Source: Emiliania huxleyi CCMP1516 | Lineage: Eukaryota > Haptophyta > Isochrysidales > Noelaerhabdaceae | NCBI RefSeq assembly: GCF_000372725.1 | Contig: NW_005198467.1 | Location: 147,072 to 178,391 of the forward strand | DNA: 31,320 nucleotides | Reading direction: 5' to 3' | Shown: piece after piece, positions 29,916 to 31,320 of the stretch | Numbering within the stretch: the first letter of the stretch is position 1 | Layout: the number at the start of each line of letters is the position of its first letter | Notes under the pieces: generated by a model | Told to the model about the DNA's origin: nothing | Databases searched by the model: none | What the model saw: only the letters and a program-made list of their open reading frames with translations | Made by a program: the position numbers and the translations under genes

Positions 29916-30629
29916 TCACCCTGCCGCCTCACGCCTCGCACCCGGAGAGGAGGCGCTGCTCGCGCGCTCGATGCGCAGGATGCAAAAGGTCTCTCCGTTG
30001 GCATGGCGCTCGCCGAGGAGGGTGCTGCACAGCCCGAGGGCCTCGAGCCCAAAGGCGTCACTGCTCAACTCTCTCTCAAACCAGAGGACAAGCGCGAAGC
30101 CGTCGGGTGACAGCACACGTGGCAGCGCATCGCACAGCGCACCCAGCATACGTGTGCCGCCCGGGCCGCCGGCCCATGTGACCTTCGCAGCCTCGACGCT
30201 CGCCTTGGCTTCGCCCGACGAGGCGCGCGCCGTCTCCAGCTCCACTGCGCTCGTCGGCACGTAGGGCGGGTGGCAAAGCAGCAGGTCAATCAAGCCTGGC
30301 CTCATCGCCGCAACAAGGTCCATGCGTGCAACTTGCAATACGATGTTGTTGCATTGCGCCGTCTCTGCAGCTGCAGAGCACGCTGATGAGTGGAGGTCAA
30401 AGGCGAGAGTCGCTGCCGAAGAGCCGAGATGCATGGCCAACAGGGTGGCAAGAGGTGCCGCACCACAGCCAACTTCGCAAACAACAGTTGTGCTCCCGCA
30501 TGTACGCAAGTCACGCAGAATCTCGAGGAAGAACAGCGTGTCTGGCATGTGCGGAGGATACACGTCGGGATGGCGCAAGGAGACGTGCGCCAGATCGGGC
30601 TGGAGGTGCTGTGCCGACGGCGGCGCCAT
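29916..30629 (-). CDS. HEMK2/N6AMT1-like class I SAM methyltransferase
   Basis: 237 residues in a single exon. The family modifies the Gln of the eRF1 GGQ motif in the cytosol together with TRMT112. Visible features are DVYPPHMPDTLFFLEILRDL (compare the VYEPAEDTFLLLDAL start of the family), the SAM motif VVCEVGCGAAPLATLLA, and LLLCHPPYVPT in the place of the catalytic NPPY. TWAGGPGGTRML corresponds to the family AWAGG...G segment. The change of Asn to His in NPPY is unusual and may alter substrate or activity. It lies 251 nt upstream of the aminotransferase on the same strand; no operon-like link is implied. Confidence 0.75.
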   Translation of the reverse strand: MAPPSAQHLQPDLAHVSLRHPDVYPPHMPDTLFFLEILRDLRTCGSTTVVCEVGCGAAPLATLLAMHLGSSAATLAFDLHSSACSAAAETAQCNNIVLQVARMDLVAAMRPGLIDLLLCHPPYVPTSAVELETARASSGEAKASVEAAKVTWAGGPGGTRMLGALCDALPRVLSPDGFALVLWFERELSSDAFGLEALGLCSTLLGERHANGETFCILRIERASSASSPGARREAAG

Positions 30630-30782
30630 GTGTGGTCGCGCGCGCGACCGCGGCCTCGGCTGCCTTGGCGGCGGCTCTGGCGGCGGCTGCGAGGCTAGCC
30701 GCGCGGGCGGTGCCGAGGGGGAACCTGTCGCCGATGGCTAGAAAAAAGAATTAATGGCTGACCCGAGACTCAAGCTCTCGAA
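30630..30782. other. short spacer upstream of the methyltransferase
   Basis: An open frame reading FPLGTARAASLAAAARAAAK on the minus strand suggests a possible upstream leader exon for the methyltransferase, but it is in a different frame from the ATG at 30629. Confidence 0.25.
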
Positions 30783-30895
30783 TGCGAAAAGAGATACGAA
30801 GAGGCAGACTCCCCAGGGTGGGCGACGGCTAGCGCATCACACTCCTCTCCTTAAAAAATCCCTGTGTGGTGGCGGCGTGCCGTTCTCCCATCCCT
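30783..30895 (-). repeat. dispersed repeat, copy 2
   Basis: Reverse complement of 19260-19370. It ends at tccct (30895), where a G run begins, directly before the LINE-like frame. Confidence 0.85.
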
Positions 30896-30898
30896 GGG

Positions 30899-31320
30899 GG
30901 GGGAGAGGGGAATGGCGAGAGCACAGCCTCTGATGAACGAAAGATGGCGCGGTCTATCTTCCGCTCTATCCACGACAGGTCCCTATCACGGCCGACGTCA
31001 GACACGGCGTACTCAGTGTTGACTGATGCGCTACCGGTTGGACCGCGACGATGTAAGAAGCCACGTCGACGGGGGCTGTGCGACCTGTGCGGCCTACTGG
31101 GCGGCGTGAGAGCAATCGAAACGACACGCCACCTCGCCCTCGAATGTCCATACACCACACTGACCCTCGAGGCGGTACTCCGCGCAGTCCTGGAAAGCAC
31201 GACCCTGGATGAAGCCGTGCTAGAGGAGGTACGACAGCTCGCGTTACAAAACCTTGATTTTGACCATTGCGCGAAAAAGGTACATCTCGGTGCCTTCCAG
31301 AGGCAGCTGCGACCCCGCCG
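30899..31320 (+). mobile_element. C-terminal part of a LINE-type (non-LTR) retrotransposon protein, continuing off the window
   Basis: One plus-strand frame is open to the window end: MARSIFRSIHDRSLSRPTSD, AYSVLTDALPVGPRR, then GLCDLCGLLGGVRAIE followed by TTRHLALECPYT. The C-x2-C ... H-x4-C arrangement after a basic stretch is the zinc-knuckle usually found C-terminal to the reverse transcriptase of non-LTR retrotransposons. Downstream, LEAVLRAVLESTTLDEAV is a typical helical tail. The reverse transcriptase itself is not in this window. I see no upstream RT sequence before the repeat junction at 30895, so this is probably a 5'-truncated copy. Confidence 0.65.

Overview
This is nuclear DNA from a GC-rich eukaryotic microalga. 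The evidence is intron-rich genes on both strands, plant-type leucine-rich repeats, an exostosin-type glycosyltransferase, an ER Hsp70 (BiP), a PPIP5K/VIP1 inositol pyrophosphate synthase, microsatellites and fragments of non-LTR retrotransposons. The high GC and the many GC-AG (and apparent GA-AG) introns suggest a haptophyte- or dinoflagellate-like alga. That placement is inference, because nothing here is diagnostic of a species.

Layout. 1-1500: low-complexity GC-rich DNA with at most a weak coding fragment. 1501-7404 (-): PPIP5K/VIP1 with about 22 introns. 7405-7787: spacer between divergent genes. 7788-10437 (+): LRR + EGF-like + exostosin (GT47) protein in three exons. 10742-11485 (+): secreted FSH1/OVCA2-like alpha/beta hydrolase that lacks the usual Ser and His. 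11868-12722 (-): helical protein with a possible mitochondrial leader. 12757-14394 (+): low-complexity protein with an FHA-like segment and a Gly-Tyr tail. 14427-14526: assembly gap, followed by homopolymer runs and a TG microsatellite. 15725-16951 (+): proline-rich ORF. 17400-18830: about 3.5 copies of a 432-bp tandem repeat. 18990-19660: decayed mobile-element pieces. 19700-22814 (+): BiP in 12 exons. 23220-25733 (-): single-exon sulfotransferase-like/glycosyltransferase fusion. 25734-28725: mostly non-coding, with inverted repeats and a weak tRNA-like signal. 28726-29664 (-): class I/II aminotransferase, probably broken. 29916-30629 (-): HEMK2/N6AMT1-like methyltransferase. 30783-31320: copy of a dispersed repeat, then the C-terminal part of a LINE protein running off the window.

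The most unusual system is the intron population of PPIP5K and BiP. One splice rule (intron starts with G, ends AG, next exon starts with G) places 33 introns by eye and keeps the reading frame and family alignment at every junction I checked. By this model 22 are GC-AG, 6 GT-AG and 5 GA-AG. Most are bounded by a direct duplication of the adjoining exon (about 8-30 nt). Between the two duplicate arms lies one of a few recurrent fillers: a 36-nt cassette, an 11-bp minisatellite, a 12-bp minisatellite, AT-rich strings, or a short palindrome. Several introns are arrays of two to four such units. This looks like introns being created and multiplied by small insertions or tandem duplications.

The other genes have no evident shared pathway. 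Two adjacent themes are extracellular or Golgi glycan modification (exostosin-like protein and sulfotransferase-GT fusion) and ER or inositol pyrophosphate housekeeping.
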